NCBI GenBank assembly: GCA_019914995.1
Contig: CM034127.1
Span: 12,152,001 to 12,216,000, forward strand
Origin: Acanthochlamys bracteata
Lineage: Eukaryota; Streptophyta; Magnoliopsida; Pandanales; Velloziaceae
Direction: 5' to 3'
Length of the DNA: 64,000 bases
In this document: positions 12,852-25,200 of the stretch, piece after piece
Layout of the letters: each line of letters opens with the position of its first letter
How positions within the stretch are numbered: position 1 is the first letter of the stretch
The notes under the pieces: generated by a model
What the model saw: the letters and a program-made list of their open reading frames with translations, nothing else
Told to the model about the DNA's origin: nothing
Databases searched by the model: none
Translations under genes and position numbers: made by a program

Positions 12852-13264
12852 CCAAATAAAGAGTTGATAATTTTGCAAGATCAGGCCAGTAATAATCAAG
12901 TTCGAATGTTTATGTCGGTTTGTTATGGAGATCTTTTGGGCCTGGATTTAGGCGCAGTTAATTTGCATGATAAGACCACTTACTTACAAATTAACTAATT
13001 GGTCATATAATATTCGTTTTTTTAGAGATACTTCGAGTGCTTTTGAAAAAAAAAATTTTGAACGAAAAATATTTTTAAAAATTTTAAAAATAAGCTCTAT
13101 TATTAAAAAATAATATAATAAATAATAATAATATTTTAAAGTTTTTTATACTTTTTAAATTTTTATATAAAATATTATAAAAAGTTTATTTAGAAACATA
13201 AAATAAAGTTGGTCCGGCGGTTCGTCAGGTTAACCGTGAGTCACTGTTCAACATACACGATCTA
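12852..13264. other. SF3B5 upstream flank, AT-rich
   Basis: Presumed promoter side of SF3B5 (to about 12960), then an AT-rich stretch at about 13015-13205 that resembles a decayed member of the AT-rich MITE family. No gene seen. Confidence 0.45.
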
Positions 13265-13467
13265 TTAGGGTATATTCTTTTGGCTTTGGAAGTGAGTTTT
13301 TTAGAAGTGAGTTGTTAGAAATAGTATTATTGAAAGTGATGTGTTTTTTTGTATTGAAAAATGTGTTGGAAGTGATTTCTTATGTTCTTTTTGTAATGAA
13401 AAGTGAGTTAGAAGTGACTTCTTAATAGAAAAGAAGTAACTTATGGGCGTAAAAGAACGCACCCTTA
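13265..13467. repeat. MITE with TTAGGGTNNNTTCTTTT termini
   Basis: Starts with TTAGGGTATATTCTTTT and ends with AAAAGAACGCACCCTTA. The termini are inverted over 17 bases with four mismatches, three of them transitions. The interior repeats GAAGTGA/GAAGTGAGTT motifs. It has no coding capacity and directly abuts the receptor-kinase pseudogene. Confidence 0.6.
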
Positions 13468-13473
13468 ATGGGA

Positions 13474-14150
13474 TCAGGGTACAGGGCAGTGATGTCGAAT
13501 GGGTTGGCCGTTGTTGTCAAGAGATTGTCCGAGCTTAACCATGTTAGAACGAAAGCTTTCGATCAAGAGTTCCACCGTCTCAGCACTCTTTGACATCCTA
13601 ATATCCTAACTCTCCTTGTTTATCATATCTGCAAAGTTAAAAAGCTCATCGTCTTAGAATATATTCCCAAAGGTAGCCTTCTCTATCTTCTCCATAGTGC
13701 CAAAATCCATATACCATGCAATCATCTAACATTTTAAAAGCATTTCATGAAAAATCTAATAATTATTTTTTGTTTTTGGTGATCTTTCAAAGGACAGAGA
13801 GTCAGATTATGCAGCGCTTGACAAGATAGTGAGCATGAAGATGGCGAGAGAGATTGCTCGAAGAATTGCGTACTTGCACACAGAGCTCTCGTCAAAGACA
13901 GAGCTACCACATGGTAATCTAAAATCGGCGAGCATTCTCATAAGGCCCAATAACAAACCGCTCGTACTTAATTATGGTTTCGTCAATTTCGTCAATCCTG
14001 CTAGCATTCACACATACTCAGTTCGTCTACAAATCAACATAGTTCATCACGTTCCGCCGCATTTCTCCTATGTTTGATGCCTATTATCTTAGGATTGTGA
14101 TTCTCGAGCTTCTCATAAGAAGGTTTTCTTTACCCGATAACTCGAAAGTG
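13474..14150 (+). pseudogene. Receptor-like kinase pseudogene (pollen receptor kinase-like)
   Basis: Kinase-domain remnant in pieces. From 13480 the frame gives YRAVMSNGLAVVVKRLSEL, containing the ATP-site lysine region, then a TGA at 13591-13593 just before HPNILTLLVYH, then LEYIPKGSLLYLLH. After an intron-like gap, 13829-14010 gives AREIARRIAYLHTEL, LPHGNLKSASILI and LNYGF. A frameshift follows, and at about 14069 the frame gives FDAYYLRIVILELL. This pattern matches LRR-III / pollen receptor-like kinases, which often have atypical catalytic loops (HGNLK instead of HRDLK). The LRR ectodomain is absent. The premature stop and frameshift make it non-functional. Confidence 0.8.
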
Positions 14151-15170
14151 ATGAAAGCCAGAGAGTGAGGGGAGAGCGGAGAAGAAATATTAACTTAACC
14201 AAAAAAGAAAACAAGAAGTCCCATCAAAAAACAATATCTCACGGAGAAGAAGGATTCACCACTCAAACAAGAATTTCAATCGACCGCATGAGCGAGCTTG
14301 GTTTCTTTTGTTTTGAGTTTGTTGGTGTGTAAACTATATAAAATGTTATTTTTTTAAAAAAATAGACTGAATCTATCCACACGAGCAAGTCGAAGATCAA
14401 TCAGTGACTCGCTCGGATCGAACTGGGACAAATAGGATCGTTGATATCATCGATTTTTTTTTGTAGATTCGAAATGATTTCTCGTCCAAATTAAAATTTT
14501 CTAAATCGACCGTTACGGTCTGATCCAGATCTGTCAATATTGCTTTAAAAAAGATAATAGTTTATATGGACTTTACTCGTTCGAGAAGCTCATAATAGTG
14601 TTCCCAAGGACTTTAGCTTTTATGAAATAATATTTAAGATAAAAAAGTATGATTAGTATTTTATTTTTTAATTTAAAAATATAAATAAATTATATGTTAT
14701 AAATAATTAATTATACAAATTTTGAAACAATATAAATTCTGAAAATTTCTTTAAAACTTTTTAGCTTATTTGTGTACAGAATTGTTTAAATTGCTTAAGA
14801 AATATTTTACAAAATTTATTATTAAAAAATGAAATCATAAAATTATTTTTATTTAAATATTTACTTAAAATAAAAAATAAAATAACATATTTTCTATTTT
14901 AATTTAATAAATACTTTTAAACACTCCTTTAGATAGGAGACTTATCAAAGTGCAGTAGACAGTAGTGAAGGGAATGTTTCATCGATCCTATACTGTTTCT
15001 TGAGTATTCCAGATTGTTTATATTTGGTGGAGTGCTATTTGTTGTTTTGAAAATATCAAGCCCAGCCTGTTCTCATACCCACTTGAAAAGATTCTCCAAC
15101 TTTCTAGAGCAACAAAAGCAAAATGCATGAGCTGTTCACAATAAAAAGTTCATTGTTTACATCAATATTG
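14151..15170. other. Intergenic, AT-rich
   Basis: About 14605-14935 is an AT-rich MITE-like stretch (from CTTTAGCTTTTATG to AAACACTCCTT). No coding exon recognised. Confidence 0.4.
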
Positions 15171-15361
15171 GGAGCGTTTGAAATTATTTATAAAATAAAA
15201 ATTTTTTAAAAAAAAAAAAAATTTTTTATTTAAAAATTTATATAATAAAAAAATTTTATTTCGTAAAATTTTTTTAAACTTATATTTAATAAAATATATA
15301 TAAAAAAATATAAAATTAAAAAATTAAAAAATAATTTTTTATAAGCTGCTTCAAACGCACC
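15171..15361. repeat. AT-rich MITE with GCGTTTGAA / TTCAAACGC ends
   Basis: A 191-base element. Its ends GGAGCGTTTGAA and TTCAAACGCACC form an inverted terminal repeat, with nearly pure A/T between. It belongs to the same broad class as the copies at 5616 and 41355. It lies just downstream of the BIG GRAIN 1-like gene. Confidence 0.65.
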
Positions 15362-15542
15362 CATATATTCATGTCACAACACGCAAAGTAATATACATAA
15401 TTAAAACCATCAAGAAATCTTGAAGAATAAATTTTTAGTTAGGAAGCAGTAACGACGGTGTAGTAAGCAGCAGCAGCTTCCGTCTTGATTGCATATATCT
15501 ATCATGGTTGATCCATATTCGGGTAAAAAACCGTGACCAAAG

Positions 15543-16379
15543 TCATACATAATTCTTGAGCTCAAACAGATCGGAACTTGCATCACTGAACCTCTCCGCC
15601 CTTTCTTCTTCAAGATTCTTCTTCACATTATTAATCTGATCATTTGATGATTTGAACTTGTAATCAAATGCCCAGTCCTCCTTCACATACCCTCCATAGG
15701 ATTGATCACTTCTCTTTAATACCCACTTGTTTTTCTCCTCAAACACATCACCCCAGAGCTCCTCTGTCCCGCCAAATCCGGAATGTTTTCCCACTATTCT
15801 CCGCAGCATGTAATCTCTAAATGTGGTCTCATTATCTTGCAAAGATGTGTTGATATTTCGAGGCAGAATAGGTGGTGTTGCAAAGCCACTTGTACACGAA
15901 TTGCTATGGTCAGAAGTGTAGAGACTGTTGCATGCATTGCTGCTTCTAGTACTAGTAGTTGTTGACGATCTCTTTGTTCTTCTACTACGAAGGTTAATCT
16001 CTTCAACATCTTTGAGAGATGATTTGGTTAGTTTCTTCTTTGAAGAAGCTTGAAGAAAGAACAAATTGAGAAAGCTCGCAAGCTTAGCACCGGGAGAACT
16101 TGGTTGTTTTGCCTTCTTCTCCATTTCCTTAGTTTTCTTGATCTCATGATGACCAACCATCCTGGGATGCTGTTGTTTTCTTTGTTGTCCCTCATGCATG
16201 CTCTTCAATAGCATCTCTAGATTCTGCCTTCCCAACACATGCTCCTCTTTCAGACAATCGCGACTACCGAGGATTTGCGAACTGTCTGAGAAGTACTGTG
16301 TTGCCTCGAAGACGCCAATCTCACCTGAGTCTCTTCTCCGGCGACTTGCAGGATTACGAAGACAAGTGGTGGTTGGCAT
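15543..16379 (-). CDS. BIG GRAIN 1-like protein (E-type)
   Basis: A single exon of 278 residues. BG1 family proteins are plant-specific, plasma-membrane-associated regulators of auxin response and organ size. Family features seen: RRRRDSGEIGVFEATQYFS near the N-terminus, KQPSSPGAKLASFLNLFF followed by a basic SSKKKLTKS run, a SGFATPP motif, and the acidic/Ser ending SDASSDLFELK. The order matches the BIG GRAIN 1-like E subgroup as I know it. The start is the ATG at 16379-16377 (MPTTTCL); the frame is open further upstream but without another ATG. The C-terminus ends a few residues after DLFELK, perhaps a little shorter than relatives. Confidence 0.85.
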   Translation of the reverse strand: MPTTTCLRNPASRRRRDSGEIGVFEATQYFSDSSQILGSRDCLKEEHVLGRQNLEMLLKSMHEGQQRKQQHPRMVGHHEIKKTKEMEKKAKQPSSPGAKLASFLNLFFLQASSKKKLTKSSLKDVEEINLRSRRTKRSSTTTSTRSSNACNSLYTSDHSNSCTSGFATPPILPRNINTSLQDNETTFRDYMLRRIVGKHSGFGGTEELWGDVFEEKNKWVLKRSDQSYGGYVKEDWAFDYKFKSSNDQINNVKKNLEEERAERFSDASSDLFELKNYV

Positions 16380-16932
16380 TGGTGTGAAGATGGAGAGCGA
16401 GTGATCTAACAAGGAGAAGATAACATATGCTGTTATTATGTGATTTTAATTGTTTGCGTGGGATGTAACAGGTGTGGCTCTTAATTCTTAAAGGAGAAAA
16501 GGCAAAAGGAGAGGATGTGAAGAAGAATTACTACTCGATTTTGCTCTTAAATCTGTCTTGAAATAGATGGAACGCAATAATTTGAGTGCTAAATATTGAA
16601 ATGGAGAAAATTTCAAACACAACATTGTATGTGAGATCTTGAATTATTTTGTAGCATGTGATTGAGGGAGGAATATATGGATAGGAAAAGATTGCATGTC
16701 CCCTAAAAAATGCTTAGAAAATTAAGAAGCGGATGTAAAGAACTTTCGTTGGGTCACCCTTATCCAAATATAAGAAATTTTCAAGACCTTAATAGTGCTT
16801 ACGATAAAAGATTCTTAATTTGTTTCGTTGTCTAGACTGGATTGATTGATGCTGAGAAGAGAACTTTACCATTTTTCATTTGTTTCCAAGTAATAAAGGT
16901 TTTTGGTGGGCCTTATTGATTAGATTCTATAG

Positions 16933-17080
16933 TGAAACAATCGATGAAGAAAAATAATAATAGAATTGAATATGATGAATAATGAAGAATTAATGATAAC
17001 TAGAGTTTACATTGTACGATTATATATATAGTATATATAATGAGTTTGTCTCATATATAGCTCAATAATACAGTCCAATA
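16933..17080 (-). repeat. 3' LTR of the copia element
   Basis: 148 bases, aligned without gaps to 18345-18492. Adjoins the target duplication TATAG at 16928-16932. Confidence 0.88.
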
Positions 17081-17093
17081 TCTCTCTTCAAAC

Positions 17094-18336
17094 TCATAAT
17101 GGGCCAAACAATATAAGTTTGTTCAATAACGTTTGAAATCTCGGTGTCGGATGCGATTTTGTAAAGAAATCTGCCAGTTGATCAGTAGAAGCAACATATG
17201 GTAAAGAAATAGTATCTGACAGAAAATGTTCACGAACGAAGTGACAGTCAATCTCAATATGTTTCGTTCGTTCATGAAAAACTGGATTGCTTGCAATCTA
17301 AATAGCACTCCGGTTATCACAGTAAAGAGGAATAACTTTTGCAAAAGTAACTCCCATATCAGTAAGTAATCTTCTCATATGAATAATCTCCCTTGTGGTA
17401 GCAGCCATAGTTCGATACTCGGCTTCTGTTGAAGAACAAGCAACGACATCCTGTTTCTTACTGCGCAACGAAATTAATGAATCACCAATGAATAAGCAAA
17501 AACCTGTAATAGAACGTCTAGTGGTTGGATCACCAGCCCAATCTGCATCAGTAAAAGCTCGAAGCTCCAAAGTAGATGTAGAAGACATAAATAAAGAGCG
17601 AGTAATAGTGCTTTGAAGATATCTGAGAATTCTGAGTAAAGCATTATAATGTGCTGATCTCGGTGCAGAAACAAATTGACTGACGACACTTACTGCATGA
17701 GAAATGTCTGGCCTAGTCATACAAAGATAGACAAACTGACCGACAAGCCGTCTGTACCGAGTAGGATCTGTGAGAGGCTCACCATCTATAGGACGAAGCT
17801 TCACATGAAGCTATAAAGGGGTATCAACCGTCCGACTATCAGATAAGCCTGCAGATTTAATAATGTCAAAAGTATATTTTTGTTGAGAAATAAGAATTCC
17901 TCTAGTACTTTGCGCAATCTCCAATTCAAAAAAATAGCGTAGATATCCAAGGTCCTTCATCTGAAACTGTTGATGTAGGTGCTTTTTCGTGGCTGCAATA
18001 CCTGCAATGTCATCCCCTGTTAAAATCATATCATCTACATATAATAACAGGAGTACCCGCCCTTGCGGTGAAGACCGCACAAATAAAGAATGATCTTGAG
18101 AACTCTGCTGAAATTCGGCCTCTGTAATAGCTCGACGAAAACACTCAAACCAAGCTCTAGGAGCCTGTTTGAGTCCATAAATAATACGACGAAGACGACA
18201 TACATAATCCGGAGGAGTAGAAAGATCTGGAGGTGGCTGCATATAAACAACCTCCGATAATTTACCATGAAGAAAAGCATTCTTCACATCCATCTGATAA
18301 AGAGGTCACTGACGTATTGCAGCAACTGCTAATAAT
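17094..18336 (-). pseudogene. copia reverse transcriptase / RNase H remnant
   Basis: The minus-strand frame carries copia signatures: LLAVAAIRQ, QMDVKNAFLHGKL, IYGLKQAPRAWF, the catalytic LLLYVDDMILTG, LTDPTRYRRLVGQFVYLCM, TRPDISHAVSVVSQF, FTDADWAGDPTTRRSITG, SSTEAEYRTMA, and a KHIEIDCHFVRE-type end. Three in-frame stops break it: TGA at 18306-18308 (Trp position), TAG at 17811-17813 and a stop at 17298-17300. Gag, protease and integrase coding is absent, so it cannot act alone. Confidence 0.9.
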
Positions 18337-18344
18337 TGATACCA

Positions 18345-18492
18345 TGAAATAATTTATGAAGAATAATAATAATAAAATTGAATATGATGAATAATGAAGA
18401 ATTAATGATAACTAGAGTTTACATCGTACGATTATTTATATAGTACATATAATAGATTTGTTTCATATATAGCTCAATAATACAATCCAATA
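18345..18492 (-). repeat. 5' LTR of the copia element
   Basis: 148 bases, followed on the minus strand directly by the primer binding site TGGTATCA, and flanked on the outside by TATAG (18493-18497). Confidence 0.88.
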
Positions 18493-18497
18493 TATAG

Positions 18498-19319
18498 CTA
18501 TTTTGTGATAAACTAAAAAAGGAAAACACACATGTGGCAACTGATGCTAATCCAATTATCCAAACACATAATACTGAAAGTTATTAGTGCCTAATCCTAA
18601 GTATCAATAAATCAAAAGACGGACTCTGGATAACTGAAGAAGTGGGATTAATTCGAATATGTTGGCAACCCGAATAAATTGAGCTCTTAGCTAGTTGAGT
18701 TTATATTTATCAACAAAAATTTAGTTATATATTATTTATTAATGATTATGAAACGATATTTATAAAATTTTGAATTATTTTTTGTATAACCAATAAATTT
18801 TGAAAAAAAGATCCTATTAAATAATTTTTTTATTTTTTTATATTTTAAAATAAATTCTATAAAATATTATAAAAAATTTATTATAAAATATAAAATATAA
18901 ATTTGATAAGAAATTTTTTGTAAAAATGTTACCGACCAGCTTATGCTGGCACACTTCCAAACATCTACTAATTGCTAACAGTAAACCGTTTATGTCTAAT
19001 TGGATCGACAACCACGAAGCGAAGAAAATCATCCACTCCACAAAGTTAAAAAGATATTGTTTGGGCGTATGTGTATTGTATATTCGTTTCCTTGGCATCA
19101 TCTACTCGTATCCACAAACTATACAATATTTCCTTTTTTAATCTTCTGACAACAAAAATACAAACAATTAATTAATATTCTTTGTATGGAAGCATGAACT
19201 TGGATCCCAAATTGTTTGATCATGAATGAAAAATTTAGCTTGCTAGTTGCTATACTACCTAACCATGCAAAAGCATATTATTATCCTACTATGCAAAAGA
19301 TGAACTAATTTGGAATTAT
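18498..19319. other. Intergenic
   Basis: An AT-rich MITE-like stretch lies at about 18760-18920. No coding exon recognised. Confidence 0.4.
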
Positions 19320-19555
19320 GTTTCCCGAATATTTCTTTTCAATTTTCAATTTTATATATTTTGTAATATATATTTTATAAATATTTAAAAAATTTATATA
19401 AAAATTTAAAATATTTAAAAAAATTCTACGTAGTAAAATTTTTTATTGCATATTTTTATTATTATTTTAAAAATAAAAAATATAACTTATTTTTTTAAAA
19501 AAATAAAAATATTTTTAATTTTAAAAAATTCTATTCTATAAGTACTCGTATTATG
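19320..19555. repeat. AT-rich MITE, same family as 5616 and 41355
   Basis: Shares strings such as TTTTATAAATATTTAAAAAA, AAATTCTACGTAGT and TTGCATATTTTTATTA with the other copies. The terminal inverted part is worn. Confidence 0.6.
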
Positions 19556-19749
19556 AGCGTGCAAAATATTAGTGAACAAATTTCAGGCCCATTTAATAAT
19601 ATATTACAGCCCATTTACAACCATCCCAATTCAAAAGTTTAAGCGGTCAAATGTAAAAATCACGAAAGCTTGATGTGTAATTATTTAGAATGCCCCTCAA
19701 CTAACATGAATATTACAGATAGCTTCTTACTTAATCTTCAATGCTGTAG

Positions 19750-20712
19750 AAGTTCGCACCTTTGCACTTCAAGAACAAGGACAAAAGAAATGTATCAGCA
19801 ACGGATAAGTTGACAGAGAGTGAAGTAGGTGGATTTGGAGAGGGAACACTTTTGCTCTGTGCCACAATTGCTGCTCCAAAGTTTGATGCTTTCATCTCTG
19901 CCTCTCAGAGAAGGTAAAAATTAAAATCTTTTTTTTCCCACTCAAGAACAGAGTGGAATCCTATGTTTTTTATAGTACGAGTTCATGATTTTCGGCTATT
20001 ATATGATGCATATTTTGCACTTTGGTTTATCTCTTGTATTTTGCAAGTATGATTGTGTTGTTATTGTCGTTGGAATTTTAAAAAGTGAAGCTGTTTGAAA
20101 CTGAATGATTTCCATCTTCCAAAAGAATGGACTTTTATCTTGTACCAACGTGGAAAGAGTGAGGAATTTTTTCTTTGAATGTTGTATTTCTATGTTGCGA
20201 CACATAACCGTCAACAAATGTTTTAATAGATTGGGATGAGCAAGTTTATTGATTGTAATGGTTTTTCCCGAAGACATACTCTTTTACTTAATTGATTTGT
20301 TTCAGAGCTCGCCCAATCCAGTAACATCAACAATAAGTAAGACATAGATGTTCAACTATCAAAGCTTGCAACTAGATTCATCAGAGAGTGACAGAAGCAG
20401 GTTTGTCAACTTATAACGAGGAAATGGCTATATTTTCTTTTCTTATGATAGATTGCGGTAGCGTGTGATTTAATCTTAGTATACAGAACGTCTATTTCAT
20501 TGGAGGGGGATGCTATCTACTTACTGTTTGTAGGTATTGATTTGAAAACAAATTATATAGAAAACAGAATTCCTGCCTAGAAATTTCCATGTGTATCTAC
20601 CGTGTTAAGTGTATAAAGGAATACTTCTTGCATATGCAGCTTCTGCTGTGAATCTTAATGCAGCTCATTAGGAATATGTAAGAAATGTGTGAATCTTATG
20701 TGCTCGATGTAA
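19750..20712 (+). pseudogene. Relic of a small plastid CxxC zinc-finger protein gene
   Basis: Two exon-like blocks with good splice sites, 19750-19913 and 20664-20712, joined by a 750-base GT-AG intron in consistent phase. The product runs through SATDKLTESEVGGFGEGTL and APKFDAFISASQR to SSLGICKKC, then stops at TAA after 16 codons of the second block. The sequence before the first block (pyrimidine-rich, ending CTGTAG) looks like an acceptor, but no first exon with ATG and transit peptide was found. The order 'SSLG then CxxC' recalls small thylakoid zinc-finger proteins such as the FtsH5-interacting protein (from memory). The second half of the finger is lost. Confidence 0.45.
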
Positions 20713-21616
20713 AAGTCGTCTTCACACGATCTCTATTGTCACTGTGTTCCACATTGTATGATATGCATGATCTTCATTTGTGCTTGAGTAAGAGGGATCA
20801 TCTGCTTCAGCAAGGCCGAACTTTTGTCGATGGACAAGCACATTAAATTCATAGAAAAAGCTCTTGCATGTATGCTTTACTTCTCATCAACCAAGGCCCC
20901 TCTTTTGGATTAGAGTTTGGAGATCTTGGATTCATAGAATTCCAACAACTGATTGAAATTTATTTCAGGTGATCTTTCTGTGGTTAGTGTTTTTCTTTTT
21001 TTTTTAAAGAGTAATTAGTTTCTTACGTTTGAGCAACTTGAATATTATGGTATTTGTTAAAGAGGTTTAACTTCACATTTTTTATCAATAGTTTTGAAAT
21101 AATATTTATAAAAACTTCGACTCATTATTTTCATTACCAATTGGTTTAAGCTCGTCAAAATATTCATTGAAGCATAATCCATTAGTTATCTGGAGATTGG
21201 AACTAAGTTTCATTTCCCAAATCACTTTTCTTGGTAGAAAGTAACAGAGTCCACCTTTCCTTTATACTATAACTGAGTGCTTTATCCAAGGAATTGATAC
21301 AAAATACCATTTCTTTGCTTATTTTGCTAACGAATTGGTCTATTTAAGTTTGCAAGGTGAAAACAGTGCACATCAGCTAATCAGGCACTGTGTTAAAAAT
21401 GAAGTCAGAATGCTGATCAAGAACAGCATAGCATAGAATTCATCAACATGTTCCTTTGGTATTAAACTTTCACTTCTATATTTCTAAAACATCCCCGTAT
21501 TTCTTGACATTGCCGCAAGACTGTATACAGGGATGGGTAACTCCTTACAATATTTGTCGCTTGTTGGAACTGCTGACAGCTTTCAAGTTTCCAAATCATT
21601 GTAGAGCATTAAAAAT
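20713..21616. other. Intergenic
   Basis: No gene, RNA or clear repeat recognised. Confidence 0.4.
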
Positions 21617-21840
21617 GCGTTTGGCAGAGCTTTTCAAAATCATAATTTTTTAATTTATATTTTTTAAATATTTAAAAAATTTATTTAAATTTTAAAAATA
21701 TATAAAAATCTACACAAATAAATTATTTTATTACTTACTTTATTATTTTTTAAAATAAAAATTAAAACTTATTATTTAAAACAATAAAAATATTTTCTAT
21801 TTTAAAAAAATTTTACTTTAAAAATGCTCACAGACGTCCC
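21617..21840. repeat. AT-rich MITE with GCGTTTGGCAGAGC end
   Basis: Left end GCGTTTGGCAGAGC and right end GCTCACAGACGTCCC form an imperfect inverted pair around A/T-rich DNA. A second, more decayed element follows at about 21955-22195. Confidence 0.55.
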
Positions 21841-22237
21841 TTAAGCCCTGCTGATTAAATTTTGTGCAGAACATGGCATGAACTCTCTACCAAAAAGTTT
21901 TCAACAACCACCGAAAGACTCGACGAATTCCTGACGAAAAGAAGGATTTCGGAGCTATTTGGCAACACATTCTAAAAAAATCACTTTTTAATTTTTTAGT
22001 TCACACTTCTTAATAAATTTTCTATAATAATATATAAAATTTATTTAAAATTTTAAATTATAAAAAATTCTTTATTGTAAAATTTATTATTATTTATTTT
22101 TAGATAAAAAATAAAACTTATTTTTAAAATAGAATAAATATATTTTTTAAAAAATAATTTTAGAAATTAATCTCAAATATTTTGAATTATTTTCTTATGA
22201 AGAACTGTTGCATGGGCATGAGTCATGGCTCATGATG

Positions 22238-25200
22238 TAGGCCATGTTTGGCTAGACTAAAAATTTATAGTATCTGTTTAAAAGCTGCTAAAATTTTATA
22301 ATATTTGTTTAAAACTGTTGTTTATATATTTTTTTTTAAAAAGCGGCTGTTGTATTTTTACTAAAAAATCATTTTTTGTTAAATTCTGTTTGAATAAATT
22401 TTATTATGGAGCTTTTTTTGAAAAAATAAATTGAAAATATATTTGACTAATTTTGTACTTATAAGTGAATAACATATATAATGACTAAATTGTTCTTAGA
22501 TATATAATAACTAATGTATTGTTAAAATCATTTTTGTCATATTATTTAGTTTTATTAATTTAATATTTTATAACATATCAAATTTATTAATTCTTTCTTC
22601 TTTAAAATTTTAATCTATTAATATATTATTAATATAAATTAAAATTAATTTATAATTATATTTTTTAATATGTAAATTTTTTAATATATAATGAATAATT
22701 ACGAATTAATAAGTTATGAGGACTAAAAAAATAATATATAACTATGAATTAATATAAAATTTTACAATAAAAAATAGGATGTACTATGATTTTAAATTAT
22801 CGAAAAAAATTTGTACAATTTTATAAAAATTCACGTATCAATAAAAAGTGAACTCAAAAGAATTTTAAATATGATTTAAAAATTACTTGTAAAACTATAT
22901 TCACAACAATCAAACCAATAAAGAGTGTGTGTTCAACAACTATTTTCATAGTTCAAAATAACAAGCTTGTAGTTAAATTCAAGTACAATGCAAAGTGGAG
23001 AAAAGATGTAATTTTATTTTTTCAAATAATTTGTAAGGTACATATAGTTTTCTGAAATTATACACAAATTAATTATATAAGCTGAGTCTTATAGGAGAAA
23101 CACTTTTTTCAACTTCATCTTCATCGAGCTTCATATTGCACAACTACAGAAATGATAACATAAACTTTGTGTTAGATCTTGCATAAAAAAAAATAGAATG
23201 TACAATAATACATACTAGAAATTATTTGAGAGTAACAAATTTACAACATTGCTTATGAGCTATGTAGATGCATCATAAACAATACTATCACAGAAAAACA
23301 GAATCAATAAATGCAGATAGAATAAAATTTTCATGATGTACTGAAATAATTTTAAATTGGATTACAATTCCTAGAGGAACCCATCAACTTAATGGTAAAA
23401 TCAAAGCTACTACACTAAAGCATTATTCACATGACATTGAACATGCACTCTAATAGTACTTAATTTACATATTGATATGTACATCAACAACATTGCAGCT
23501 ACTCTATCCAATTTCAGAAAAAAACACAATTCTATAATCCCTCATCAGAAAATTCCCAAAACAAACAGTTCATATATCAATAATGTCTAATCTCAAGGAA
23601 AATCTTAATTTCGTTAACCTAATAAAAACTTAATTCATAATCGTCTTACAGATAATCCTAAAATCATTCATAATGTATCAAATATGGCATTAAGAAGTTC
23701 CACTACAATGTCACATGTCATTGAACTCCCAAAAACAGAAAGACCATGCATCAATTCAAAAGGAGCACTACTTAATGAAGGGATGTGACTTGATTGGATG
23801 AACTGGAGGCACCTCCTACTGCTGCAGGTTTAAGGTTATCATATATGAAAGTAACTACAATGAACATCTAGCTTTTCACTTGATTTTTGGCTAGTATCTA
23901 CAGAGAAAAAGTCCAGATATCTATAAAAGTTTCTCTCACTATTTTGGTCTCAATAACCTAGTTGTAGTACTAATGAAGCCAACCACCATGCACAACACAA
24001 AACTTTCTTCTTTTAATTCTAATACTTCAACCAATTATTAACACACTAAGACCAAGACTAAAATCAAGTTAAATTTTCAAATCAACCAACTTATCTTAAA
24101 CATTAGTTTAATAACTACTAATAATACATAAATAAACAAATATTTAAATGAATTTATTAATCCTTAGAACTTCATTTTAAAGCCTTCTCCTGCTCTGGAT
24201 GAGAAATCAATATCATATGTTGCATAAGCCAACCAAAACAGATGCAACAAGCACTTGTTTAGAATAAAATGCTACCAGAAAAGAAGCATTATAGACAAAC
24301 CCTCTAGCACCACATAGTGCTCATTGTTATTAGCTGCAGTGTATACAATACTAAGTAATTTTGTTGAGTACATGACGTCATTGAGTAGAATACTAGTACT
24401 CATAACAGTCAATCGTGTAATTTAATAGTATCTAAGTCAAGTGAGGGGATTTCTTAAGGAATTAGCATGTATGGCATGGCACTGGTTAAGAGATTCATCA
24501 GCTCTCCAAAGATGCATAAAGATCGTATAAAATATGCTTTAGCTAAGTGCTAAGCAATGAAACAGTTTTATGATTTTTCAGCAAATTCCAAAATCAAATG
24601 CAGTAGTTAAAGCAACTTATGAGTCACTAAAATCAACACCAAATAGCAAAATTAAAACTACTACAAACAGTAAGTGAAGAAATTTCTATTTTGTTTCTAA
24701 GTCTTATTTCCTCTCATTGAGGTGGAGAAACTATGCTATTAAAAATTCAATAAAAGTTTCAGTAATTGAAAAGCAAAACAAAAAAATAAAAGAAGAATAC
24801 AAAGAACAAACGAACAAAAAAAACCAGATCGAGAGGAAATTAATCAATAAAAGAACAATAATCAAAGAAGTAAAGAGAAGATTTAGATCGAAACTTATTC
24901 AAGCGCCAGGAAAGTAGATCGAGGAAAAATCAAAGAGCGGATCTAGAGGAACTTAATCAACACAACGCGGCAAAGTTGATCGAGAATAAATCAGATAGTT
25001 TGAAAAAAAATCAAATCTCTACAGCGTCGGTGAAGTAGATTGGCAAAGTAGATCTAGAGTTAGAAGAGCGGCGATTGTGAGATAAAGTTGGTGATAGAAG
25101 TAAGAGATTACGAAGATCGGTGTCAGAGACCTAGATATCAGAGACGGCGTGGAGAGCGAGGGTAGAAATTCAGTCCGAGCGAGAGAAAAAAAAAAAAATC

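Larger units (their letters stand above)
16933..18492 (-). mobile_element. Internally deleted Ty1/copia LTR retrotransposon
   Basis: A 1560-base element in minus orientation. It has a 5' LTR at 18492-18345, a PBS TGGTATCA at 18344-18337, a reverse transcriptase-RNase H remnant, a purine-rich tract GAAGAGAGA at about 17089-17081, and a 3' LTR at 17080-16933. It is flanked by the 5-bp direct repeat TATAG (16928-16932 and 18493-18497). gag, protease and integrase are missing: the PBS is joined almost directly to the reverse transcriptase segment. The two LTRs differ at about 13 of 148 positions by eye, so the insertion is not recent. Confidence 0.88.

Noticed and set aside
16380..16412. N-terminal extension of the BIG GRAIN 1-like protein
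   Set aside because: It would start with TTG; the first ATG is at 16379.
19806..19830. String resembling miR156 (TTGACAGAGAGTGAAG)
   Set aside because: It lies in a coding-like exon in frame, differs from miR156 at several places, and no hairpin partner is seen.
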